Origin: Microdochium bolleyi
Lineage: Eukaryota; Ascomycota; Sordariomycetes; Xylariales; Microdochiaceae
Length of the DNA: 64,000 nucleotides
Reading direction: 5' to 3'
NCBI GenBank assembly: GCA_001566295.1
Contig: KQ964247.1
Coordinates: forward strand, 1,178,001 to 1,242,000
The notes below the pieces were generated by a model, which was not told the DNA's origin, did not search any database, and worked only from the letters and a program-made list of their open reading frames with translations. The translations under genes were made by a program, and so were the position numbers. Below are positions 23,954 through 35,542 of this stretch, piece after piece (position 1 is the first letter of the stretch; each line of letters begins with the position of its first letter).

Positions 23954-26055
23954 TACGACGAAGAGCCTGTGAGTTAAGTTTGGTGTCGCGCTGGTTTCGG
24001 GCCCGCTCCTTTCGCTCGGCACGCCTGCTTGTAGTTGAAGCTCTTTGCGCTCTGGATAGTGTATGCGAGGTTGGTTGTGATACACCCGGTGCCGTATGAG
24101 TGCTGTTAATGATATTCTGTGGTTGATGCAATTTCAAGTTGAGCGTATGTGCGAAAATTGGTAGGATAGGTAGTGTGATACTCAATCAAGAAGAAACCAC
24201 AACCTCGGAAGACTGCTGGCTCAGCGGCCTTATAAACAACCCTATCATACAGCTGCAGACGGCTCGCAGCTCTAAACAAACATACAAAGGCGCACAAGAA
24301 TAACAACATTCAGCCTCCACAAGTCTCGCCCCCGTTTCCCGCTCTTCAGCTGCGGCAAGGCCGTCCAGTCGAAGCTCGAGGCACTATCCTCTACCTGCAT
24401 CCAAGGTGGTGTCCACGGTCCGCCAGCAAAGCCACCACCAACACCACTAACACTACTACACGGCGCAGCTGAGGTGCCTTGCCTGCAAGCCGTGCAGTTC
24501 AGCCTCCCCCCCTCCTCCATTCCCACGTCTTGCCAAAGCCGGCCTAGAGAGGCCCCTGTCCTGCGTCGGCCATTGGTCAATGCCACGTGCAGGCCATCAA
24601 GATCGTTCAGCTTTGGGTTATTTAGGCATGATTGCACTAAAGGGGGGCTTTTAGCTGTTGTTGTTTCGAAGGAGCGTGCTCCGTGCGGAGCCAACACAAT
24701 TGCTCTCTCTTTACAGGAATGACAAGCCCCAGCCCTTCTCCCTCCAAGAAGGTTGTCTCAATCGGTTTCCCAGCCAGACGAGACCACCTCGGCTTAGATC
24801 AAGAAGACTGAAGATGCACCACCCTGGTAGCAAAAGGATCACATTGTAGCAGTCCCTCTTCTCCTCGATCTGCCTTCACTTCGAGAGAGAGAGGGAGGAG
24901 GGCAGCGTGGCGTAGGGACATGTAGCCAGGTGAACCTTACGCACCAAGCAAACCTACTTTGAGTGCCTACTTTGAGTACCTACTAGGTAAGTACCTAGGT
25001 AAAGTAGGTATGTAGCTATATCCCCAGGGCAACAACGTCGTCGAAACCTTCGATTGACACTTTACACACGCTACGACGCGCTACTGTTTCCCCACTGCGC
25101 CAGGTTAGGACGCTCTTGGAGAACACGATGCTCACATGTAACAGGGCAGTGTTTTGAGTCCTCCGCGAAAGGAGCGTGCATGTGGTGATCATATCTAGCT
25201 TTCGCAGGAAAGACTGCCTGAAGCTATTTAACTCGCCACCGCTTTAATACCTAGTCAGTTTGACGTCCAGCATGGACACTCACAGACGGCCGGCGGCTCC
25301 GTCAAGACAAGCGTTCTATGCAAGCAGCAGCAGACTCTCAGCCCTTTATCTGAGCGCTTTTCAGCCCTAGTGCCGCTCACTCTCAGCTCCGAAGCCTGCG
25401 CTCCTTGGCGTCCAGGTTTTCGAAGCCTGACTCGTCGCCGGCGGCCCGCACGGAATACCATGTTCACTCGGTAGGCATCTCTGGTGCCCAGAGATGGACG
25501 CAACGTTCCTTGCCGGCACACCAGGGCTGCCGGGCCGAATGGCACTGGTTCGGATCGGTCAGTGGTTACGCACTGCTCAGAAACTACATGTCAGGTATAT
25601 CACGCGGTAGCCAATCTCAGATCTATAGTTAAATACTCCCTCGCAGCCACTTTCCTGGTAACGGAGCAATCATCATTTAGGACATGGCGCGGAGTGGGAG
25701 GAATGAATGTGGAAAACCTCGTATCATATATCGTGAGAATGTACTTGTGCTCTACATAACCAAACAAAGCTACGTGGCTTTCGAAGATGCAAATAGACAA
25801 AAACAAAACAAAACAGATCCGACAGTGGCTGTAGTAGATCCGCTCGACTATGAGCGTGGGTATCAATAGAATGCGGTATTGGAAAGAAGCGCTGTGTGCA
25901 AAGACCGTATGGCAGCGAGGTCCTTCCTGGACACTCGGTCTCCCATATGTATGATCCCTCTGGCAGTAAGGGACATAGAGAATGGCAACATGCAGCGACG
26001 ATGCTGGAAAGTGCTGTTTGCAGCTCTCGACCTGGCGATTCATGTTTTCAGATAT
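23954..26055. other. Intergenic with short tandem/inverted repeat
   Basis: About 2.1 kb between two minus-strand genes. It contains the repeat at 24953-25008; the rest shows no coding motif. Confidence 0.5.
24953..25008. repeat. 13-bp tandem repeat facing an inverted copy
   Basis: CCTACTTTGAGT[G/A] occurs twice in tandem (24953-24965, 24966-24978), then CCTACTAGGTAAGTACCTAG and the inverted arm AAAGTAGG at 25001-25008. A hairpin or the remnant of a small inverted-repeat element is possible. Confidence 0.55.
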
Positions 26056-29000
26056 TCACCTCCAGACCGGCACATTCTTGTACGCAGGGGAGTGGTAGCT
26101 ATGCAGAACCCGGAACTGGACAGGGTTGCCGTCACGATCAAAACTTCCATGACTACGGTTGCGGCTGTGACCTCGACCTTGTGAGGATGCTCTTCCCGCG
26201 CTGAGTGCGAATGCCCTTGCGCCTGGCGCCGATTCGTGAATGGAGTTACGCAGGTTTGGATCGACTGTTGACGACACCTCTTGGTGTGGGGCAGAAGGCA
26301 AGACAGTCGTGGGTCTATCTGCACGGGACCAGGCGAGCATCTGCCGGCCAGCAGACTTTTCTGGAATTCGAGGTATCGAGAAAGAGCTCGCGGAGCTGGG
26401 CCGGCGAAGCTGCGGTGACAGAGGCTGCTGTCGTTCGAGCTGGAAGATATGTGTCGCGTGATGATCAGCATCAACGTCCCACTGCGGGACACGATGCTGG
26501 CCTTGACCCGCGGAGATGATCATCGACCGGCGGCGCTCAATTTGTGGAATCACCGGCGACAGGGGGCGGTCATCACTATCGGCAATGGCATACTTCCCAG
26601 TTTCGAAATCCGCGGGCTCAACTTTCGCGGCTTGACTAACGCTTGAGGCTCGACCAGCAAATTGCCATGGCGCATCCTCAGATTGGTCAAGTGATATGCC
26701 TCTTTCGACATGAGCCGGTAACGATTGTCTACTTCTCCAGTCATTCATGCTCGTGAATGAACTTCCATGGCGTGTTTTCAAGCTGACTGGTGGGGGTGCA
26801 TTTCTGGGCGATTCAGGTTTACAGTAGCTGTTGCGTGTGGTAAGCCGAGGTACATATGGATAAGGTTGCAGGCTCTGGGTGTGGTCTTTCGCGATTCTTG
26901 CAGGATCTGTCAAGGAATTGCGGTTGACAAGTTGCACCTGTCGGTCGTGCAATAGGTGCTCCTCTACCAGAGGGCGAGTTGTAGCTGACCCAATGCTTGA
27001 CCTGGTGCGTGGGCTGATTGCTACTGAAAACCGCGGGTCCTGGTCGAGCTGGTCGTCCTGTTGCAGCTTGGTATTCAGCTCGGTCTTCAGGTGTAATGTT
27101 GGAGTCTTCTTCTTTGGAAGCATAGCGGTAGCGGCATGTACCAGATTCGTACCCATCCCTCCTAGGTTCTGGGACTTCCTGTTTTCCTTCGACAGTTTCG
27201 AGCGTTGTGGCGGGAATGGAGTCGCTTGGAGAGGTTCATGGTCGACGCGCTTCAAACCAAAGAGGCTGTTCAAGGTGCCCTTCCCTGAAGACAAAGCAGG
27301 CCTCTTCCAGTGGTAGTGACTCCGTGATGGGTCTCCAGTCGGCGCTTTATTTTGCCCAATCAAGCCACTCATCTCATCAGCTCGTTCTCCATCTCCGGGT
27401 TGTCGCCTGCTCGTGGGTCGTAGCTTTTGTGCAGTCTGTGGATCACACTGGTCATCGACGTACGGTTGTGGCGGTCTACTTTGGTGCTCCATCGATGTTG
27501 TGTGACATACGCTTTGCTGAATTTCTGGTTTCCCAGCAATATATCCATGAGATGGCAAACGATACTGGATGTCAAAATTCGTGTAGCCCTGCTGCGCCGC
27601 GAGCTCTCTGTGTGAGGACTCAAAGCTAGGCCGTGTTGCAGGTTCTTTGCCCGGGCGGTTATCCGAATAGGAGGACCGAATAGATGCCTTGGAGCTGTAG
27701 CCAGAGTCTGCTTTGGAAAGGCGCATTTCCGGTCTTTCGTACACGGGCGTGGTCTCTATACCGCTATCAACCCTCTTGATAGCGGCGGCTGACTCTTTGT
27801 TTGGGCGAGGTTGTCCGGCCGACCTTGCGTAGTCATCGAGCCGCACATCGAGCCTTTCTACCGAAGACACACTCGCTGATCTGTCCGGCTCGATCACAGG
27901 TTCGGGGATGCTTGAACCTGTGATGCCTGTCGGCACCGACGGCACTCCCTGCCAGGGACTGGCAGGAGCAGCCGAGAAGTAGTCTGCTGTCTCACGGGTA
28001 GAAGCCTTGTCTTTTCTGGTGTGGGGTACATCTGGGGTTCCGGCCGGGCTGCCATTGGTGATACGCAATGTACCGAATTTGTAGGCGCCGACTTGGGCAA
28101 AATCAAGCTCGTTGGGCGTGCTCGCTCGTGGGATGCTCATGGGCATGGTCAGATAGCCGTCGTAGTCATCGTCTTCCGCAGCCGCGGAAACCTCCAATAT
28201 CGGTAAAGGCTGGGTCCGTGCAAGCGAGTTGCGGCGGGATGGGGGCTTCGATGTACGGCCAGTTGTGCTCGGTGGTCCTCGCGTGGCTACTCCGGGCGTC
28301 CGTAGTGACCTACGTCGTGTAGGGGTGAAGAGAGACATGTCCGTTGCCGAGTCTGGCCGAGGCAATAGAGGTAGGCCAGTGCTGCTTGGTCGCCTGGGGA
28401 TGTCCACCGGCGGCTTCCACGGCTCAAAACACTGTGACGTAGCCGTTCTCAAGTACGGGTTATCTTCCAGCGGCTGTTCCGCTACCAGATCGAGGACGTG
28501 GGCGTCTGATTGCGGTCCCTGTTCATGACCAGTAGTAGTCTCGATGTCTGAGGAGAACGAATTGCTGTGCGGACTTGTCAGCTGTGAATGTGATTAGGGG
28601 GAGTGTGTGCAGCAACCACAACATTGAACTCACGAGCGATGCTGATGAATGAGAGAGCGGGCGCGGCTGAGGCTGAAAGTCCGAGTCAGGGAGTTGTTCC
28701 TCTTGGGCTGGTGTCTGCTCTCGTGGGCTCCAAGACTCCAGGTTCTGTGGTCATTGCCTGTAGCCGTGGTGGTGAGCGGCCGAGGCTGACCGAGCAAGAC
28801 GGATGAATGACGCTCGAGATCGTCGGTCTTATGGGTGAGCGAGGGGATGGGGCTCTGCTGGCCTGGATTGGCGGGCGCGTCATGTTGACATGAATCCGAG
28901 GGCGTTTCAGAGTCGTCGAGCTGCTTTGCGGGACGCTCCTTGGCAGCGGAAGATCGGCGAGTGGGCGAGGCTGCAGGAGCAGACGCCGCTGGGACTCTGG

Positions 29001-29061
29001 AGAACCGGTTTCTCAGGCGCGGTTCCTTGTGGAGGGCCTCCACCGATGCGGTGTTGCCCAT
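26056..29061 (-). CDS. Disordered protein with N-myristoylation-type start, 978 aa
   Basis: Two exons (minus): 28634-29061 and 26056-28564, with a 69-nt intron containing good branch-point candidates (CTAAT, CTGAC). The N-terminus MGNTAS fits the N-myristoylation rule (Gly2, Ser6) and is followed by a basic Arg-rich patch, a usual membrane-targeting pair. Most of the protein is low-complexity Ser/Pro/Arg sequence with blocks that look conserved: RRRSLRTPGVATRGPPS, KRVDSGIETTP, LSKADSGYSSKASIRS. The extreme C-terminus (DGNPVQFRVLHSYHSPAYKN, then VPVWR) is compact and aromatic. From memory, this terminal motif and an MGN start recur together in uncharacterised Pezizomycotina proteins. Function unknown; a lipid-anchored, heavily phosphorylated peripheral membrane protein is inferred. 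Confidence 0.8.
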
Positions 29062-32000
29062 TGTCGATGCAATATATCTTAGTGCACCCCTCCCGCCGCA
29101 TGAGCAGATCCGTGAGTTGCTAGTGGCTTTGCTCTTGTCGCAAGGCCATTGCGATTGGCCGGCGATGCTGGTGCAGTCTGGTCTGCCGCACGAGTTGGGG
29201 TAGCTGGGGCAAGCTGGAGCTGGAGCTGTCGTGTCACCTCCGTCTGGCGGGAGACGTCACCTCGTCGCTCAAGGACCAGCAAACCACGCCCCTCTGCCAG
29301 GCCGTGTTGGTGAAGCCGGATCGGGTTTCTGACCGGCAGTGCCCGATTGCTATACGTGCGTGTGCGTGCTGGGTCCACGTTGCGGAACAGGCGACCCGGT
29401 AATCACACACGGCGGTGATTCGAGCAGAGGCGCGTCCTGCAGCCGGGGAGATCGTCGAGCTTTGAGCTGGAACAACAGCAAAGAGAGCTGGACTGGCTGC
29501 CATCGAGGAAGGAGGAGGGCCAGGTCCATAAGAGCAGATCGTGTGCGGAGAACGGAATTTGGAGACATGGGAGCAAGCCGGACCAGACCAGCCAGGCCAG
29601 GGTCGGTGATGAAAGCGTCGAGCGTTAGCAGGGCCACCACGCACGATGCCTGCTTGCTGGCACCGAGCCTAATGCCGCTCTATTGCGTCTTTGTTCAAAT
29701 GCGACCATGGCCGGGTCGGGGGTCCGCCCAGAGCAGGGCAGGCGACCAAGGAATCTGGCGACTCTGCGACGTCTCTGATGCCCCAAAGTTCCATCCGCCG
29801 GGACCAGCAAGCGCATGCCACGTCCGGCCGCTGACGACGACGACCAAGGCCAAGGCAGCTCGCTCCGCTGCATGGCCCCCATTGTCACAAAGGGGGGACA
29901 AGCTGATAAGGCCCGTCCAGAGGACGAGCAGGGGAGCTGGCACAAGCGCAGCAATAGTTCCGGGAAACACAGACGCTGTATCCGCTTTCGGCCAACAATG
30001 GGTGGAGCGACGGAGGTGAACCCGGTGATGGCGGTGGCTGGGCAGCGGGGAGAAGTCGAACTGAGTTTTGTGTCAATCTTGAATGCAACAAGAATGGCCT
30101 TGTCCAGTCATTAGCACAACGTTGTTGTTGAGCGGCCCTTTGAGCGTCGAGATGCCGTAGTCGAGGTTGTGCATTGTGGGATGGTCTGGTGTTGGGTCGG
30201 CGGCGGCGCAGCAGGCAGCCAATGGACACAGCACACGGCAGGCGCGACACTTCCGATGGCTTGCTGTGGCAGCGCTTCTGAACCAGCACCTTCTGCAAGC
30301 ACCAACTCTGCATTCGACTACTGCCGCTCCGTCGTCCAGCATTCGTCATCATATCACCGGCGCGAGCGTTGCATTCCTCAGAGCCCCGAGACATCCATCT
30401 CGTGCATTTTCCAGACAACCTGGCCGAGGTAGGCAGGTAGCTTGAGAGGCCACATCCCTGGCGTCCATCTTGGTCGCATCATTATTGCTGGCGTGCCCTG
30501 CCAGTCTCGGCATAAAACCAAGATTCACATCATAGCGCGGACTGCTATGGATAATATCTAACGCCCTCCAGGACAGCCACATGCGGGATGGGCCAATAGC
30601 AGAGGTTCACACGCCTTGCACAACGAGGACGGATTGAGATCGCATCGTCGATCGCAGGGGTCAGCCTGGGCGTTCCTGGCACGGCGTCCACTTCCACAGC
30701 TGGTCGACCTGGTTCCCGGCCCACTGGTTCGAGATTGCGGTGTGCTCCAGCACAACGCCATGGCTGCGCTTGTGTTCCAGTCTTTGCCAGGCCAGTACTC
30801 TGCCGTGGAATATGAGTGGGCATTCGACATGGCACAGGCCACGAGGCCCGTCCGGTTATTTCCCGAAGAATCATCATCTGTTGGCGAGAGCCAGCTCCGG
30901 AAGCCTCTCCTATGAACGCAGGAAACCTGGAACGGACCAGAGTTGGAACATACGTGCTTGATTATGGATCTCACCGGGGCCGGTCTCTGCCTCTCCCGCT
31001 CGGAGGATGAGCGTGGGGGTTGCCACAGGCGTCACTTTTTCGTGCCTCGCTCATAGGTTGGTCATGGTTGATCCTCATTGTGCCTGTAACGAGCAGAACG
31101 TCGCAACGCACGACAATGTGCATACGTCAGCTCCACACCACACCGATGCCCTGTCCGTGTCGGGCGTCGAGGAACAGCATATACGCCTGCATCGGCTGGA
31201 TGATGGTGCCGCCTCAGTGCCGAACCTTTCTTGGAGGACAAGTCAACCAGCAGCATCCTGTGCTGGCTGAGTTCGTTGTGAATGAGAGCACAAGTTGCCC
31301 AGGCGGCACGGAGTACATACACCGGGGCTTAGATCCTGGATCCCTGCAACCATTGCCAAGGAAGCATCGAACCACTGCCGGAGCATCGTGCCCCAACTCG
31401 ATCCAGCGATCGAAATGGGAAGTGTTGTGTCAAGCCTACCGTTTGAAAGCTACTGTCGACAGGGCGAACAGGATGAAAACCTCCTCAACCACAGGCTTTG
31501 GGGTTCTGGCTCACCACTACAGTTATCTGTGCACCAGTGACAAATCACGATATACAGTTGCATGTTCAACACCAACGAGAATGCATGCGTGTGATGGTAT
31601 GCTGTCACTGGATATGCAGAGCATAGACGCCACGCACGACTCATATTGCGGCGGCCCGTGCCTTCCCAGCCGCAGACCGCTGCGAGACAGATTGGGCCTA
31701 TTTCACATCATTACATCACGAACCAGCGCAGGTCCCATCTCCAGGCACGGGCGGAGGGCCGTGCATAGAATAGGCTAGTGCACCAAGCCCATCACGAAGT
31801 TGATGTCCTGGTGTGGTTCCAGATTGCTTCCCGACAACGTTGTTGCTTGCACTCGGATCAGCGGCCTTGAGGGACCGACATCACCAGTGATCTGCCTCGT
31901 TTGTCCGTTTCAGATCGTTATGCAGGCATTGGCGGAGAATTGATAAGGCCTGGGGCTCCATTGTCGAAGCTTCGTTTGCCTAATGGGCCTTCCCCCCTGG

Positions 32001-33900
32001 TAGCAATCTCGTGGGCAACTGATCGACGATCACTTCCGTCAGGCTTGACATTACCCATCCTATTTAGTACACCTAACGAAATCTCGAAACACGCTTCCCC
32101 TCCAGCGAGATCGTATGGCCTACCGCAGGTTTGGTCGCAAGGTCGGAATGCGTTGTCGGACAGTCCACGACGTCATCCAGGGAGCATGATCCTTAAGGTC
32201 ACTGGGTTTTCAGGGTGTGTATTGTTGCTGTGCTGGCCGAGCTGGCCTCCGGCATGCCGTGTTAAGCCCTCTTCTGTCCTTGACTCGTTGACATCCTTGA
32301 CTCGCTGACAGCTTGACAGGGCAGGGGGCTATCTTCGCAATGAGGAATACCGGCCGCAGATCGACTCGTCTGGGGGTTTTTTACTTTTCGGTCGAGTCAG
32401 GAACTGCAGTGAGCCTATGTCATGGGATGTCAGCATGTTGGGTAGTGTCGTCGTCCACTTTACCATAATCTTGCAAACTTCAGCATTTGTGGTTTGGATG
32501 TCATCCCAACGTGTAATCCTTGAGCTCCTCGATATGCTCACTCTGTACCGCCTGGCAGCAACGGATCCCATTTGACAGAACAATTGCAGGTTCATCACAA
32601 CCGTGGGAGACAGTACCTGATATGTGTCACGTGTTCCTCTGTGTAAACACCGTCCATTGGCTTCGTAGCATGGTTTCGTCTGGGCGTGCAGTTTCCCTGA
32701 ATGAACCTTGTATGGACAAAATGAGCTTCGGGTTTGATCAATGACTTGCTGTGATGAGAGGAGCCGTGGGACGATGTTGCCCAAACAACAATTAAATAAT
32801 GTTCGAGTCGCAGGTCCTGTCCATGACTTGATATACGGGGTAACTTGGCCGCTGTGTTGCACATCCGATTGTCAAAATTCTTCCGCTTGGCAAACCTCAC
32901 CACGGAACCTGCTGGTGCGGCAGAGTTGCATGAGGGGCTGCGTCAAGTATCCTCTTGTCTGTGAGAAGGATCGTCTATGAGAGGACCATTGCGAACATCT
33001 CGATTCTGTCGCGGAGGCGGTCGGTGGTCTGGGCCATGGCTGCTGCCCTTGGTACAATTCCCTCGTTCGCATACCTCACGACGATGTGGCCAAGTGAGGG
33101 CCTGAAAAGAAGAACGACACACCCCGGCCATGAGCTGAACTGTACCAGTCTATACAAGCTGCGTCAAGTTGATCAGCATTGGCTGATTCTAGACTCCACC
33201 TTATGGATTCAGGTGGCAGCCTCAGACCGCGACAACGTGGCAGCGCGGTTACTGCGCACCAGGGTGTGTCCGTCATAGATATGATCGGGCTGTTCTTTGA
33301 TGTGACTGAGGCCCCAGATGAACCGTTTCTTTTTTTGCAAGAGCAGTGGCAAGCCGCCACCGTTTCGTACGTCAGGAAGATTTAGAAGGCGCGAGCCTTG
33401 CCGCGAGTGTCAGATATACATCTTGGGAGTACCACGTCTGGAAACGTGCCCTACATACCTGTCATGGTCTCTACATACTTGCAATGGTCTCTCTGAGATT
33501 TGTCCCTGCTGTCAAGAAATTTTCAGCCGGTGGGCAGAACTTGGCTATTGTGTTTGGAAACCTGCCGCTCCAATGCCAACATTCGTGATGCTTGACTGAG
33601 GGTCGAGAAGCCAAGAGCTGGCGTATACTGTTCGGTGGTAGTTGGCCTTGAGCACGCTAGGACTCACTTCTCGAGACAATACACCACGTAGGCCGCCAAG
33701 TACGCGGGGAGTATGGCGTGAGCAGCGGAGCATTCTGATAGAGCACGGTGTCCCGACGAGCTCGGGGGCATCTGGGTGTGCTCAAAGTCTTTGCCATGTC
33801 AAAAAAACAACAGTGCCGGCGAAAGTTGTCATTGTGCCCACGTCGAGATACGAGCTTAGATGGTGCTTTCTATATGTTCTGCAGCCCTCCGACAATCACC
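29062..33900. other. 4.8-kb gene-poor interval
   Basis: Open frames of up to 252 codons overlap on several frames and show no recognisable domain. At 32975-33157 (minus) a short stretch reading GHIVVRYANEGIVPRAAAMA looks somewhat protein-like but ends within a few codons. No intact gene, transposon terminus or tRNA was found. Confidence 0.4.
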
Positions 33901-34261
33901 CTACTCGCCGATCACGTAGGTACAGCCCTCAGGACCGATCCAGACCTCATGCCGGCGGCCAGCGTCCACGTCGAGACGGTGCCCGATCGAGAATGTCTCT
34001 TTTCGCGGATCCGCGTCGTCTGGATATGCGATGGTCAGCCCGCCGCGGAGGATCAGGTGTGTGGTGAGTCCGCGGTGGGTGTGGGGACTATAATGCGCAT
34101 TTCTTTTCGAAGTATCGTCAGCTTGGATGATGTCCAGACCAGATATGTACGGGAGTTGCATACGGGCCGTCGGTCCACGTAAAGACATGCTTGAAGCCCC
34201 AGCCCTTGACCTGGGCCTCGGGGTCGTCGGACAGAGTCTCACGCTCCTGCTGCGGCGACAT
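33901..34261 (-). CDS. Stand-alone small cupin-domain protein, 99 aa
   Basis: Exons (minus) 34164-34261 and 33901-34102, joined across a 61-nt intron with a CTGAC branch point. Splicing yields GWGFKHVFTWTDGPNAHYS, the expected entry to a cupin barrel. Motif 1 contributes His40, His42 and possibly His48 (PHTHRGLTTH); the usual glutamate of the cupin motif is not at its normal place. Motif 2 contributes His84 (DAGRRHEVW). The protein ends IGPEGCTYVIGE. The whole 99 residues are one double-stranded beta-helix, so this is a single-domain cupin that may bind a metal and act on or bind a small ligand. Substrate unknown. It diverges from the phospholipase C gene. Confidence 0.85.
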
Positions 34262-34437
34262 GATTGTCGGTGTGTGCTGGGAGACAGACGCTTCTCTGCT
34301 GCTGCCGTGTCGGTGACTCGAAGTGGCAGGCGCGTCCTCTGTTGCAAGCCTTGCTCCCGCGACTGCAGAGGTGCTGAGGCGCAGCTGCGCACTGTGACGT
34401 CGTTGAGGAGCAACCACAGCAACCAAAATAACCATAG

Positions 34438-34451
34438 CCCCCCCCCCCCCC
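34438..34451. repeat. Homopolymer run of 14 C followed by GGGG
   Basis: Uninterrupted C14 then GGGGTGG, about 180 nt upstream of the cupin start. On the transcribed strand it reads G14. Such runs slip readily, in the cell and in sequencing. Confidence 0.9.
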
Positions 34452-34820
34452 GGGGTGGACCCACAGCTGCCTAATGCCTGCGGTAGCAAGAGGACAGCCT
34501 CAGCCCTCGACCCTCCATCCTTTCGGATTCGCCCTGTCGTGCCATCGGATTGCAGTGCAAAGACAACACCCCTCATTGGACTCCGAGGGCACTCGCGCAG
34601 CAGCCAATTGGCTGCCCGGAGGCGCCATGCTTTTGCACCTCCGTTGTCCCTGCCCTTATTAGGGCGGGTTCAAGCTCCAACAAGGCCCATTGTCTGAAGG
34701 TACAGCACCGACTAACCCGCAAGGAACTCAGCTGGCTACGCTCCTCGACAGCAATATGATCTCTATCGTGCTAATGGGCGATTCTCTCCCACAGGATCAG
34801 ATGACATGACATGATCTGAT

Positions 34821-34847
34821 CGCCCACGTCGCCCACGTCGCCCACGA
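34821..34847. repeat. Three 9-bp tandem units CGCCCACGT
   Basis: Three units, the last ending in A, each carrying CCCACG. They lie ~0.7 kb upstream of the phospholipase C start and could be repeated factor sites or chance. Confidence 0.6.
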
Positions 34848-35542
34848 GTCTTGTCTTGGAACCCGGGTTATGCACCCGCACTCTCAGCCACCCCAGCCCT
34901 ACCGCGGTGCACGCGTCCTGCGAGCCCGCCTTCTCCGAGTCCAGCCCCGGCCATCCCTTGGAGGCGGCGGGACAGCGCCGGCGGTGCGGGAGGGGCCTTC
35001 ATGGTTGTTTCTGGGGCCGTCGTCCCCCTAATGCACGCGTTTCCCAGCTGCACGGTATGCTTGATGGAGGCTAAGCCCCTCGGCTGCATGGGTCCAGACA
35101 CAGGCCCTGGCTCAGCTTACGCTTGGCGTCGGGGGTCGCGGGCCTCTTTGCTCCCATGGCCCTCGATCCATATCGACTTCCCTTCGAGATCCTGTTTGGC
35201 AGCTCTTGTCCTGTTCCCCAGCTTGCAGCTAGCTACTCGCCAAAGCTGTCATCCGATCTACACCTGCCTCCTGTTTCGCATCCTATCCGCCTGAGTGCTA
35301 TCACGACCTCGGTGCCACCGGTTTCGCGAAGGTTGCCGCAAGCTTCACCCTCGATGGCTTTCTGGCAGTTCAATCTGCCGCTGTAGGTTGTACACCATGT
35401 GTCTCACGGTATGTCGACTTCCACGAGCGCTCAAATGATCTCCCAATCCGCGCGGGAGGCGGCGACAGGGTCATCACGGTGTATTGCGTGGCTTCCACGG
35501 GGCTGGGCTGGTCGTCTACTAACACGGCTTGTTTCACTGCAG

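Larger units (their letters stand above)
34262..35542. other. Divergent promoter region: cupin gene and phospholipase C gene
   Basis: Contains a 14-C run at 34438-34451, a 9-bp triplicate (CGCCCACGT) at 34821-34847, and a possible first mini-exon of the phospholipase gene at 35397-35408. No other gene is supportable. Confidence 0.5.

Noticed and set aside
31020..31778. 252-codon plus-strand frame
   Set aside because: No recognisable motif, composition like random translation, and no promoter or splice signals around it.
32975..33157. Protein-like fragment (GHIVVRYANEGIVPRAAAMA) on the minus strand
   Set aside because: Too short; I could not extend it through neighbouring frames or plausible introns into a known family, so a pseudogene call is not supported.
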